From: Flavobacterium sp.
GTDB taxonomy: Bacteria > Bacteroidota > Bacteroidia > Flavobacteriales > Flavobacteriaceae
DNA length: 64,000 nt
Reading direction: 5' to 3'
NCBI GenBank assembly: GCA_029946065.1
Contig: JAQSDU010000015.1
Coordinates: forward strand, 62,001-126,000
Every line of letters starts with the position of its first letter. Positions within the stretch are counted from its first letter, which is position 1. A program made the translations under genes and the position numbers. The notes below the pieces were generated by a model. That model had not been told where the DNA came from. It saw only the letters and a list, made by a program, of their open reading frames with translations, and did not search any database. Positions 8,994 to 16,922 of the stretch are shown here, one piece after another.

Positions 8994-9001
8994 TATATTT
9001 G
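8994..9001 (+). promoter_or_regulatory. Candidate -7 box (TATATTTG) for the aminotransferase gene
   Basis: A perfect TAnnTTTG match 20 bp before the ATG at 9022. No clear -33 TTG at ideal spacing. Confidence 0.5.
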
Positions 9002-9021
9002 GGCTTTCCAATTTCACGATT

Positions 9022-10512
9022 ATGATTGCAACAGCAAACACTTTAGATACGGCTTTAGAACAGTATTTTCAGGAGTTCCGAAATAATATCATTGGCATCG
9101 ACCAGCAATTTGAGTCGCCTTTCGGAAAGAAAAAAATCGTCTATACCGATTGGACTGCAAGTGGCAGACTTTACCGCCCGATTGAGGAAAAAATAATGAA
9201 TGAATTCGGTCCATTTGTAGCCAATACGCATACCGAAACAACGGTTTCCGGGACGGCGATGACTTTGGCATATCACCATGCGCGGGACATTATTAAAAAG
9301 CACGTTAATGCCAGCGAAGATGACGTATTGATTACTGATGGTACTGGAATGACTGGCGTGGTCAATAAATTCCAAAGAATTTTAGGACTTCGTATTTTGG
9401 AAAACCTAAAAGAATTTACCAATATTCCGAAAGACAGCAAACCGATTGTATTCATTTCGCACATGGAGCACCATTCCAACCAAACGTCGTGGTTGGAAAC
9501 CATTGCCGATGTTGAGGTCGTTCCCGCTTGTGAAAAAGGCTTATTTTGCCTTAATAATTTTAAAGATTTACTCGAAAAACACAAAGACCGGAAAATAAAA
9601 ATGGCTTCAATTACCTCTTGTTCTAACGTTACAGGTATCAAGACGCCGTATTATGAAGTTGCGAAACTGATGCACCAAAACAATGGGCTTTGTTTCGTTG
9701 ATTTCGCTTGTTCCGGGCCGTATGTCAATATCGACATGCATCCATCGGATCCTGAAAGTTATCTCGACGCGATTTTCTTTTCACCACATAAATTTCTCGG
9801 AGGTCCTGGTACATCAGGTATTTTGGTGTTTAATAAGAATTTGTACCACAACGCGATTCCAGATAATCCGGGAGGTGGGACTGTTAGCTGGACGAATCCG
9901 TGGGGCGAACACAAATACATCGAAAGCATTGAAGATAGGGAAGATGGTGGTACTCCAGGTTTCCTGCAAGTCATAAAAACTGCATTGGCCATTCAGCTTA
10001 AAGAAAAAATGGGTGTTGCTAATATCTTAAAGCGTGAACACGAGATTGTCGATTATGTTTTTGGTGCATTGGGAAATATTGATAATATCAAAATTCTAGC
10101 AGCACAACACCAGGAGCGATTGGGTGTAATTTCGTTTTATATTGATGATATGCATTTTAATCTTGGTGTAAAATTGCTCAATGATCGTTTTGGCATACAA
10201 ACCCGCGGCGGTTGTAGTTGTGCCGGAACTTATGGTCATTATTTATTGCATGTCGATCAAGAAACTTCGCATAATCTTATTTGTCAGATCGATTCAGGAG
10301 ATTTGATTCAGAAACCAGGTTGGATCAGAATGTCTATCCATCCAACGACAACTAATTCGGAGATTGCTTACGTTTGCGAAAGCATCATTAAACTGGCACA
10401 AAACCATACGGAATGGGCTGCAGATTATATTTACGATAAAGTTTCCAATGAATTTGCACATAAAAACCATATTCCAGCGGAAAAGGAAATGGTTAAGCAG
10501 TGGTTTTCTTAG
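9022..10512 (+). CDS. Class V aminotransferase-fold PLP enzyme (cysteine desulfurase-like)
   Basis: A 496-residue fold-type I PLP enzyme. The cofactor lysine is Lys257 in FFSPHKFLGGPGTSG, with Asp227 (CFVDFACSG) contacting the pyridine nitrogen. A CSCAG motif (RGGCSCAGTYGHYLL, about 395-400) resembles the active-site cysteine loop of cysteine desulfurases and selenocysteine lyases. It is longer than SufS (~405 residues), and no Suf or Isc genes are nearby, so a role in iron-sulfur assembly is not supported by context. The true substrate is unknown. The 3' end overlaps the convergent acyltransferase gene by 20 bp. Confidence 0.85.
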   Translation: MIATANTLDTALEQYFQEFRNNIIGIDQQFESPFGKKKIVYTDWTASGRLYRPIEEKIMNEFGPFVANTHTETTVSGTAMTLAYHHARDIIKKHVNASEDDVLITDGTGMTGVVNKFQRILGLRILENLKEFTNIPKDSKPIVFISHMEHHSNQTSWLETIADVEVVPACEKGLFCLNNFKDLLEKHKDRKIKMASITSCSNVTGIKTPYYEVAKLMHQNNGLCFVDFACSGPYVNIDMHPSDPESYLDAIFFSPHKFLGGPGTSGILVFNKNLYHNAIPDNPGGGTVSWTNPWGEHKYIESIEDREDGGTPGFLQVIKTALAIQLKEKMGVANILKREHEIVDYVFGALGNIDNIKILAAQHQERLGVISFYIDDMHFNLGVKLLNDRFGIQTRGGCSCAGTYGHYLLHVDQETSHNLICQIDSGDLIQKPGWIRMSIHPTTTNSEIAYVCESIIKLAQNHTEWAADYIYDKVSNEFAHKNHIPAEKEMVKQWFS

Positions 10513-11392
10513 AATTTTTCTTCTTCCCGATGTGTTTCCAGCGTTTGTGCGTCCAGAAGTAATATTCTGGCGCTTCTAGGATTTGTTTTTCAACTTCCCT
10601 CAAATACATACTTGTGATGTCATAATCAGGAATTTCAAGTGGATTGTCAACTAATGGCGTTAAAGTAGCTTGATAATAACCGCGTTTTAGTTTCGTTACT
10701 TTGCAGAAAATGATGTTCATGTCGAGTTTTTTCGCGAGCATTTCGGCACCGGTATAAACAGGTACTTCTAGTCCCATGAAATTGTCCCAATATTTTGCTT
10801 TCGTCAATTGCGGCGACTGATCGCTTGCGAATCCATAAATAGCATTGACGTTATTGTCTTTGAGTTCCTGCATGAGTTCAATTGACTTTTTAGATTCAAT
10901 CAATTCTGCGTTTAATCTGGAGCGAATGTCGCGTACCAACTTGTCAAAATACTTGTTTCCAACTTCTTTATAAATGGCAATACTTCGAAAAGTAGTATAT
11001 TTTGCCATCACTACCAGCCATTCCCAACTCGCATAATGGGCACACATTAAGACAATGCTTTTACCTTTGGCTTCGTATTCGGTTACGAGTTCGATATTGG
11101 TAAATGTGAATCTTTTTTTGATTTGTTTATCCGAAATCGTCATCGTTTTGATCATTTCCAAAAACATATCACACATGTGTCGGAAGAATTTCTTCTCAAT
11201 ATCAAGTCGTTCTTTATCAGTAAGATGCGGAAGTGTGAGTGCTAAATTTTCACGAACTGTTTTTTTTCTGTAACCAAATATGCGATAAACAAAAAAGCAG
11301 ACAATATCGGAAAGTATATAGAGGATTCGAAAAGGTAATATCGACACTAATAGCAAAAGTGGGTAAACCAATACAAAAACGAGTAACTGCAT
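10493..11392 (-). CDS. Lysophospholipid/lipid A acyltransferase (LpxL/HtrB-like)
   Basis: A 299-residue protein with an N-terminal membrane anchor (about 1-35) and the acyltransferase signature H119-x4-E124 in CAHYASWEW, followed by FASDQSP near 200. The family transfers an acyl chain from acyl-ACP to lipid A precursors at the inner face of the inner membrane; ornithine-lipid or lysophospholipid acylation are alternatives. The longest frame starts with TTG at 11413, but that codon lies inside a TATATTTG box, so the ATG at 11392 is preferred. It overlaps the 3' end of the aminotransferase gene by 20 bp and is divergent from the rhomboid gene. Confidence 0.88.
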   Translation of the reverse strand: MQLLVFVLVYPLLLLVSILPFRILYILSDIVCFFVYRIFGYRKKTVRENLALTLPHLTDKERLDIEKKFFRHMCDMFLEMIKTMTISDKQIKKRFTFTNIELVTEYEAKGKSIVLMCAHYASWEWLVVMAKYTTFRSIAIYKEVGNKYFDKLVRDIRSRLNAELIESKKSIELMQELKDNNVNAIYGFASDQSPQLTKAKYWDNFMGLEVPVYTGAEMLAKKLDMNIIFCKVTKLKRGYYQATLTPLVDNPLEIPDYDITSMYLREVEKQILEAPEYYFWTHKRWKHIGKKKNSKKTTA

Positions 11393-11410
11393 ATAAGGGC
11401 TAAATTTGTG

Positions 11411-11418
11411 CAAATATA
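11411..11418 (-). promoter_or_regulatory. Candidate -7 box (TATATTTG) for the acyltransferase gene
   Basis: A perfect consensus on the minus strand, 18 bp before the ATG at 11392. It overlaps the TTG otherwise read as the start. Confidence 0.55.
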
Positions 11419-11444
11419 CTTTTTATTCTTCGTATTTGCTTAAT

Positions 11445-11478
11445 TTGTCGAGGCGTTAACATCATTTGCTTAAATTTG
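11445..11478 (+). promoter_or_regulatory. Promoter of the rhomboid gene (TTG-N23-TAAATTTG)
   Basis: TTG at 11445-11447 and TAAATTTG at 11471-11478, 21 bp before the ATG at 11500. The spacing is at the long end of the Bacteroidota range. Confidence 0.55.
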
Positions 11479-11499
11479 CGTAACTAATATTACAAATAA

Positions 11500-12150
11500 A
11501 TGGACCAAAATTCTATTGTGCTGTTTGGCATAATCGCAGTCAATGTCTTGGTGAGTTTCAAAGGATTCGAAGACATGGCTTTTTTTAGGAAATATGAATT
11601 TCACATCGGCAGCATCCGCGCGGGCGAACAATTAAGAATGATCACTTCGGGTTTTCTTCATGCAGATATAATGCATTTGGGTTTTAATATGTTGACGCTG
11701 TATTTTTTTGCACCTATTGTAATTGCCTATCTCGGGAGTTTTTCATTTTTGCTGATTTATTTTGGAAGCCTTGTTTTTGGCAGTTTGCTAACGCTTTATT
11801 TCCATAAGAATGATTACAGCTACCGTGCAATTGGCGCATCTGGCGCTGTGACTGGCATTTTATATTCGGCTATATTATTCCAGCCGGACATGAAAGTTTC
11901 GATGTTTTTTATTCCGATTGGCATTCCCGCTTATATTTTCGGAATCATTTATTTGTTGTATTCCATTTATGGTATGAAAGCCAAAAGAGACAACATCGGG
12001 CATACAGCACACATTGGCGGCGCAATTGGCGGATATGTATTAACATTGGCAAAAGCACCAGTTTTATTGACCGAAAGCCTAAATACGGTTTTATTGCTAG
12101 CGGTTCCGATTGTCATTCTTTTTGTGCTGGCAAAAATAGGAAAACTATAA
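11500..12150 (+). CDS. Rhomboid-family intramembrane serine protease
   Basis: A 216-residue polytopic inner-membrane protein with six hydrophobic segments. The catalytic dyad is Ser114 in GASGAVTG and His171 in HTAHIGGAIGGY. The conserved membrane-entry region GFLHADIMHLGFNMLTLYFF (about 51-70) carries the His/Asn residues of the oxyanion site. Rhomboids cut substrate proteins within or near transmembrane helices; the substrate here is not known. The family call is firm because all catalytic motifs are present at the right spacing. It has its own promoter; the SIMPL gene follows after 55 bp and may be co-transcribed. Confidence 0.93.
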   Translation: MDQNSIVLFGIIAVNVLVSFKGFEDMAFFRKYEFHIGSIRAGEQLRMITSGFLHADIMHLGFNMLTLYFFAPIVIAYLGSFSFLLIYFGSLVFGSLLTLYFHKNDYSYRAIGASGAVTGILYSAILFQPDMKVSMFFIPIGIPAYIFGIIYLLYSIYGMKAKRDNIGHTAHIGGAIGGYVLTLAKAPVLLTESLNTVLLLAVPIVILFVLAKIGKL

Positions 12151-12205
12151 ATGGCACAGCTTTTGGAAGACTTCAAGTATTGATTAACTTAAAAAAAAAC
12201 AAACT

Positions 12206-12892
12206 ATGAAAAAATTATTTTTTGCCTTTGCCGTATTATTTTCGGTAATGACTAACGCACAGGAATTTAGACAGATTCCATTGGTAAATGTTTCTGGAGA
12301 AGGGAAAATTAAAGTCGTTCCGGATCAGGTTGCGATTCAGGTTTCGGTGGTGTCGAAAGGCAATAAATCTGCCGATGTCAAAAAAGAAAACGATACAAAA
12401 GTTGATGCAATTATCAAATACATCAAAAAAATGGGCGTGGATGTTAAGGATTTCCAAACACTACGTGTTTACTTGAATGACGAGTATGATTATGAAAAGA
12501 AAAAGCACAATTATGTGGCTACGCAAACTATAAATATCTTAATAAAAGATCTTTCTAAATACGATGAATTGATGGAAGGACTTACGGATACCGGTGTAAA
12601 CAATATTTCCGGAATCGAGTTCAAATCTTCCAAAGAAGAAACGCTAAAAGCAAATGCCCGTAAATTAGCCGTAATCGACGCAAAGCAAAAAGCAGAAGAA
12701 TTGGTTACTGCATTGGGGCAAAAAGTTGGAAAAGCTTTTACGATCACAGATAATTCACCCGTTAGCTATCCACAGCCGAGATATGAAATGGCGATGATGA
12801 AAATGGCCGACGGTATTGCCGGAAACGATACTTTAGCAGCCGGAGAAATTGAGATTACGGCGAATGTGAGTGTTAGTTTTGTCTTAGAATAA
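12206..12892 (+). CDS. SIMPL (DUF541) domain protein with signal peptide
   Basis: A 228-residue protein with a signal peptide (MKKLFFAFAVLFSVMTNAQ), so periplasmic or outer-membrane associated. The remainder is a single SIMPL/DUF541 domain, recognisable from VSGEGKIKVVPDQVAIQVSV at the start and GEIEITANVSVSF at the end. Homologues such as E. coli YggE and BP26 form oligomeric rings or relate to stress responses, but the biochemical role is unsettled. The stop codon lies in the first unit of an 8-bp tandem repeat. Confidence 0.88.
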   Translation: MKKLFFAFAVLFSVMTNAQEFRQIPLVNVSGEGKIKVVPDQVAIQVSVVSKGNKSADVKKENDTKVDAIIKYIKKMGVDVKDFQTLRVYLNDEYDYEKKKHNYVATQTINILIKDLSKYDELMEGLTDTGVNNISGIEFKSSKEETLKANARKLAVIDAKQKAEELVTALGQKVGKAFTITDNSPVSYPQPRYEMAMMKMADGIAGNDTLAAGEIEITANVSVSFVLE

Positions 12893-12940
12893 AAGAATAA
12901 AAGAATAAAAGAATAAAAGAATAAAAGAATAAAAGAATAA
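12887..12940. repeat. 8-bp tandem repeat (GAATAAAA) of nearly seven units
   Basis: Six full GAATAAAA units plus a partial one. The stop codon of the SIMPL gene falls in the first unit, so changes in copy number beyond it would not alter the protein. It may vary between strains by replication slippage. Confidence 0.9.
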
Positions 12941-12970
12941 CCGCAAAGGCGCAAAGTTTTTCGCAAAGTA

Positions 12971-13006
12971 AAAAAGCAGCAGGTAAATGTTTATCTGCTG
13001 CTTTTT
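12971..13006. terminator. Bidirectional terminator between SIMPL and msrB genes
   Basis: Arms of 17 bp (12971-12987 and 12990-13006) pair with one mismatch around a 2-nt gap, with an A-run on one side and a T-run on the other, between convergent genes. Flanking GCAAAG/CTTTGC repeats form an outer, imperfect inverted pair (about 12942-13060). Confidence 0.85.
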
Positions 13007-13061
13007 CAGTTTATATGACTTCTGCTCTTTGCGGAAAACTTCTTTTTTCTTTGCGTTAAAA

Positions 13062-13454
13062 TCATTCCTCCTTAAAATCCACCGAAAGCGAATTCACACA
13101 ATACCGTTGTTTTGTTTTCGTCGGGCCATCATCAAAAACGTGTCCCAAATGCCCACCGCAATTCGCACAAACAATTTCTGTACGGCGCATGCCGTGGGTA
13201 TTATCTTGAATATAGGCTACTTTTCCGGGAATTGATTCGTCGAATGACGGCCATCCGCAGTGCGCATCAAATTTAGAATTGCTTTCAAACAAAGGCTCGC
13301 CGCATGCACCACAACAATAAGTTCCTTTTTCGTAATGCAGGTTGTATTTTCCCGAATGTGGGAATTCTGTGCCTTTTTGTCTTAAAATTTTATAGCGCTC
13401 TAATCCTAATTCTTCTTTCCACCGGTCTTCAGATTTTTCAATTTTATAGCTCAT
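13062..13454 (-). CDS. msrB: Peptide-methionine (R)-S-oxide reductase, cytosolic form
   Basis: A 130-residue MsrB with no signal sequence. Zinc cysteines are Cys48/Cys51 (CGACG) and Cys96/Cys99 (CANCG). The substrate-binding GGHLGHVFDDGP is intact, the catalytic cysteine is Cys119 in RYCVNSLSVDF, and CGWPS carries Cys66, a possible recycling cysteine. It reduces methionine-R-sulfoxide in proteins using thioredoxin. It lies 40 bp downstream of a second, exported msrB on the same strand, so both are probably co-transcribed, giving matched repair on both sides of the inner membrane. Confidence 0.95.
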   Translation of the reverse strand: MSYKIEKSEDRWKEELGLERYKILRQKGTEFPHSGKYNLHYEKGTYCCGACGEPLFESNSKFDAHCGWPSFDESIPGKVAYIQDNTHGMRRTEIVCANCGGHLGHVFDDGPTKTKQRYCVNSLSVDFKEE

Positions 13455-13494
13455 GATGTTTGTATTTTTGATTTTATTGCTTAAACCCTATTTT

Positions 13495-13974
13495 TTACTT
13501 CGGAATAAATTTTATCGAAACCGAATTCGTGCAAAAACGCTTACCTGTGGTTGCTGTCGGACCATCATCAAAAACGTGTCCTAAGTGACCACCACATTTA
13601 GCGCACATTACTTCCGTTCTTTGCATGCCGAAAGAAACATCGGTTTTATAAATTACAGCCCCTTTTATTGCTTGGTCAAATGACGGCCATCCGCAGTCTG
13701 AATTAAATTTAGCATCAGAATTGAACAACGGATTCCCGCAAGCGGCACATACATATTTTCCTTTTTCAAACGTATTCCAATATTCTCCGGTAAAAGGGCG
13801 TTCCGTTTCTTTGTTGCGCAACACGGCAAATTGTTCCGGCGTGAGTTGTTTTTCCCATTCGGTGTCAGTTTTTTGCGTTTGCGGAATGTTGGCAACAGCA
13901 GCTTTTTTCTCTTCTTGCCCTTTGCAGGAAGTTAGTATTCCAAAAATGGCGATAATTATTGCGATTTTTTTCAT
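13495..13974 (-). CDS. msrB: Peptide-methionine (R)-S-oxide reductase, lipoprotein form
   Basis: A 159-residue paralogue of the downstream msrB with an N-terminal lipobox (FGILTSC, acylated Cys17) and a ~20-residue linker before the catalytic domain. Zinc cysteines Cys76/79 and Cys124/127 and catalytic Cys148 (KRFCTNSVSI) are all present. As a lipoprotein it should act in the periplasm or at the outer membrane, repairing oxidised exported proteins. It would need an exported electron donor, and none is seen nearby. It is the first gene of the msrB pair. The alpha/beta hydrolase upstream on the same strand ends 69 bp before it. Confidence 0.93.
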   Translation of the reverse strand: MKKIAIIIAIFGILTSCKGQEEKKAAVANIPQTQKTDTEWEKQLTPEQFAVLRNKETERPFTGEYWNTFEKGKYVCAACGNPLFNSDAKFNSDCGWPSFDQAIKGAVIYKTDVSFGMQRTEVMCAKCGGHLGHVFDDGPTATTGKRFCTNSVSIKFIPK

Positions 13975-14043
13975 ATTTTTTATTTTTTAAAATAGGTTAA
14001 TAGATCCGTCAATGCAATTGAACCAAATAACGCGACGGTCATC

Positions 14044-14913
14044 TTATCCATTTTTTGTGATAAAGCCAACGGTAGCATTAATAACTTTTTCGCTTCCCAA
14101 AATCTTGCGGTGTCCCAATCCATTAGTGATCATTAGCGTTCCTTTTTTGAGGTTTTCATGGATGTGGTGTGCGCATTTCACTGGGACTTCATCGTCGCCG
14201 TTGTCATGGATAACCAAAACCGGAATGTCAATTTCTTTTGCAGATAAATACGCAGAATAACTGTTCATAGTTTTTCCTGATTGCTTTTCAAAATGAATAC
14301 GCAACAAGTCGGAAAGCTCCAAATTGAGTTCGAGTTGCTGTACAAAATCATCCATAATGTCTTTGATGATATCACCGCTTCCGATGGTCACAAGTTTGTC
14401 TATATTTAAACCTAAGCGCGTGGCATTGAGCAAAGACATACCGCCTAACGAATGCCCAACGGCAGCATCAAACGGTCCATAGTCTTTTTCGAGTTGCAAT
14501 ATGGTGGCGATGAATTCAGGCATCAACGTGGTTTTTCCGGGAGATTTCCCGTGTGCCGGTGCATCAAAACTTACTGTCGAATAGCCTTCGTTTAATAAAG
14601 CATCGGCAATTTTAACGAGTTGTGTACCACGTCCTGACCAACCGTGGGAAAGTAGAATTTTCTTCGGACTATTTCCATATTCATAAACAACTACGTTTTT
14701 ATCGATAGCAGCAATTCTGACAAGTTGTTGCCGGCTTTTCGCATCCATTTCGGCTTCTCTTTTAGGAATTTTATATTTAATTGGCGTTGTAAATAATTTT
14801 GCTGCAAAAAGTGTTACCCATTTCGATGAAATTAACGATAAAAATTTACCCGTAATCAGTATTAGCCTCGGAATTTTCAATGATTTATCGGGTTTTTTAG
14901 CATTTGTTGCCAT
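14044..14913 (-). CDS. Alpha/beta hydrolase
   Basis: A 289-residue alpha/beta-hydrolase fold protein. The oxyanion strand is LLSHGWSGRGTQL (about 89-101), the nucleophile elbow is GHSLGGM (Ser near 154), the acid is in the DNGDDEVP region, and the late histidine is in GLGHRKIL. The N-terminal ~35 residues (LILITGKFLSLISSKWVTLFAAKLF) are moderately hydrophobic and may associate with the membrane. The substrate cannot be predicted. It lies upstream of the msrB pair on the same strand and is divergent from glgE. Confidence 0.85.
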   Translation of the reverse strand: MATNAKKPDKSLKIPRLILITGKFLSLISSKWVTLFAAKLFTTPIKYKIPKREAEMDAKSRQQLVRIAAIDKNVVVYEYGNSPKKILLSHGWSGRGTQLVKIADALLNEGYSTVSFDAPAHGKSPGKTTLMPEFIATILQLEKDYGPFDAAVGHSLGGMSLLNATRLGLNIDKLVTIGSGDIIKDIMDDFVQQLELNLELSDLLRIHFEKQSGKTMNSYSAYLSAKEIDIPVLVIHDNGDDEVPVKCAHHIHENLKKGTLMITNGLGHRKILGSEKVINATVGFITKNG

Positions 14914-14987
14914 TTCGATAATTTTTTAAGCAAGTTATGATATTATATTTTTTTTACTAAATTTAGAAGTCATAAAAAAAACATAAA

Positions 14988-16922
14988 ATGCAAAATCAAA
15001 CCAGAATTATCATAGAGAACGTTATGCCGCAGCTCGACAGCGGTGCCTATTTTATAAAGCGAATTGTTGGGCAAAAAGTGGTGGTGACAGCCGATGTTTT
15101 TTCAGATGGACATGATGTGCTCGAATGTTGCGTGAAATTCAAACACGAAAAAGACAAAAAATGGCAGGAAGTGCGCATGACCGCAACCACTAATGACGAA
15201 TGGACAGCGGAATTTTATGTTGAAAAACAAGGTTATTATACTTATTTTGTTGAAGGTTGGGTAGATTATGCCCTCAACTGGCAACACGGTACCGAACGCA
15301 AGATCCATGACAACCAATATGTAAAATCGGAATTGCTTGAAGGCGCAGAATATGTAAAAGCTGTACAAAAATTTGCCGATGGGTCAGAAAAGGAATACTT
15401 GAAGAAAATCGCCAAATATTTTACTACTGAAACAGAATACGATAAAGCCATTCAAGAAGCCACAGCTGTAGCACTTACTACAATATTCAAAAAATATCCG
15501 GTGCGTTTCCTCGAAAATAAGTCTTTGGATTTGCAAGTTTATGTGGATAGGCAGAAAGCATTATTCAGTACATGGTACGAATTTTTTCCACGTTCCGCAT
15601 CACAAGAAGCTGACAAACATGGGACTTTCAAGGATTGTGAGCAATTGCTGCCAAGAGTAGCCGCAATGGGATTTGATACGTTATATTTCCCGCCAATTCA
15701 TCCAATTGGCGAAGTGAACCGAAAAGGAAAAAATAACGCTACCAATGCAGCCGACGGCGATGTTGGCTCGCCTTGGGGTATCGGTTCGCAATACGGCGGG
15801 CACAAAGCCACGCATCCGGAACTGGGTACAATTGATGACTTTAAAGCATTGGTTAAAAGTGCGAAGGCGCTGGGCATTGAAGTGGCTATGGATTATGCGC
15901 TACAAGCCGCACCCGATCACCCGTATGTGAAAGATTTTCCGCAATGGTTCAAATGGCGTCCTGATGGAACGGTACAATATGCAGAAAATCCACCAAAGAA
16001 ATACCAAGACATCCAACCGATTTACTTTGAAAGCGGTGACTGGAAAAACCTATGGAAAGAACTGCTCGATGTTGCCTTATTCTGGATCGAAGAATGCGAT
16101 ATCAAAGTCTATCGTGTGGATAATCCGCATACGAAGCCATTTTATTTCTGGGGCTGGCTGATCGCCGAAATCAAGAAAAAACATCCGGATGTATTGTTTC
16201 TTGCAGAAGCTTTTACAAGACCAAAAATCATGAATGAATTGGCGAAGCAGGGTTTCTCCCAGTCGTATACTTATTTTACGTGGCGCGATTCTAAAAAAGA
16301 ATTAACGCAATATGTCGAAGAGCTCACGCAGACCGAACAAAAGGAATTCTACCGACCAAATTTTTGGCCCAATACGCCGGATATCAATCCGTTTGCATTG
16401 CAGAATGGAAATGAATCGGTGCATTTGCAGAAATACTTTTTAGCAGCAACATTAAGCTCAAGCGTAGGGATTTATGGCCCTGTATTTGAATATATGGTTT
16501 CAACACCAATGGCGGCAGGGAAAGAGGAATATCTTAATTCTGAGAAGTACGAAGTGTATCAATGGGATTGGAACGTTCAAAACCGATTGACGACATTGAT
16601 TTCACGTGTAAATCAAATTCGCAAGGAAAACACTTCGCTGCAGCAAACCAACAATATCATCTTTTGTGACACTTCAGATGAGAAGTTAATGGCCTACTAC
16701 AAATTTGATGACAAACGCGAAAATGAAACGTTGATGGTGGCGAGCCTTGACGCTTTCAATATCAAACAAGGCAATATTAGAATTCCGATTATGGCTTTGG
16801 GCAACCAGGCAATTCAGGTGACTGATTTGATTACAGGCAACAGCTATTATTGGGACAAGGAATGGAATTATGTCGAACTAAATCCATCATTACCCTTCCA
16901 TTTATTTAAAATACAACGCTAA
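14988..16922 (+). CDS. glgE: Alpha-1,4-glucan:maltose-1-phosphate maltosyltransferase
   Basis: A 644-residue GH13 subfamily 3 protein. An N-terminal beta domain (DUF3416-like, about 1-120) and helical segment precede the (beta/alpha)8 barrel, which holds nucleophile Asp378 in YRVDNPHTKP and acid/base Glu407 in FLAEAFTRP. The 29-residue spacing and the later NFWPNTPDI are typical of GlgE. It transfers maltosyl units from maltose-1-phosphate to the non-reducing ends of alpha-1,4-glucan, so it elongates glycogen without ADP-glucose. The TAA overlaps the ATG of the maltokinase gene by one base. No trehalose synthase gene is in the window. Confidence 0.95.
   Translation: MQNQTRIIIENVMPQLDSGAYFIKRIVGQKVVVTADVFSDGHDVLECCVKFKHEKDKKWQEVRMTATTNDEWTAEFYVEKQGYYTYFVEGWVDYALNWQHGTERKIHDNQYVKSELLEGAEYVKAVQKFADGSEKEYLKKIAKYFTTETEYDKAIQEATAVALTTIFKKYPVRFLENKSLDLQVYVDRQKALFSTWYEFFPRSASQEADKHGTFKDCEQLLPRVAAMGFDTLYFPPIHPIGEVNRKGKNNATNAADGDVGSPWGIGSQYGGHKATHPELGTIDDFKALVKSAKALGIEVAMDYALQAAPDHPYVKDFPQWFKWRPDGTVQYAENPPKKYQDIQPIYFESGDWKNLWKELLDVALFWIEECDIKVYRVDNPHTKPFYFWGWLIAEIKKKHPDVLFLAEAFTRPKIMNELAKQGFSQSYTYFTWRDSKKELTQYVEELTQTEQKEFYRPNFWPNTPDINPFALQNGNESVHLQKYFLAATLSSSVGIYGPVFEYMVSTPMAAGKEEYLNSEKYEVYQWDWNVQNRLTTLISRVNQIRKENTSLQQTNNIIFCDTSDEKLMAYYKFDDKRENETLMVASLDAFNIKQGNIRIPIMALGNQAIQVTDLITGNSYYWDKEWNYVELNPSLPFHLFKIQR

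Noticed and set aside
12766..12966. Minus-strand frame with repeated SFILLFFY
   Set aside because: It is only the translation of the 8-bp tandem repeat and the end of the SIMPL gene.
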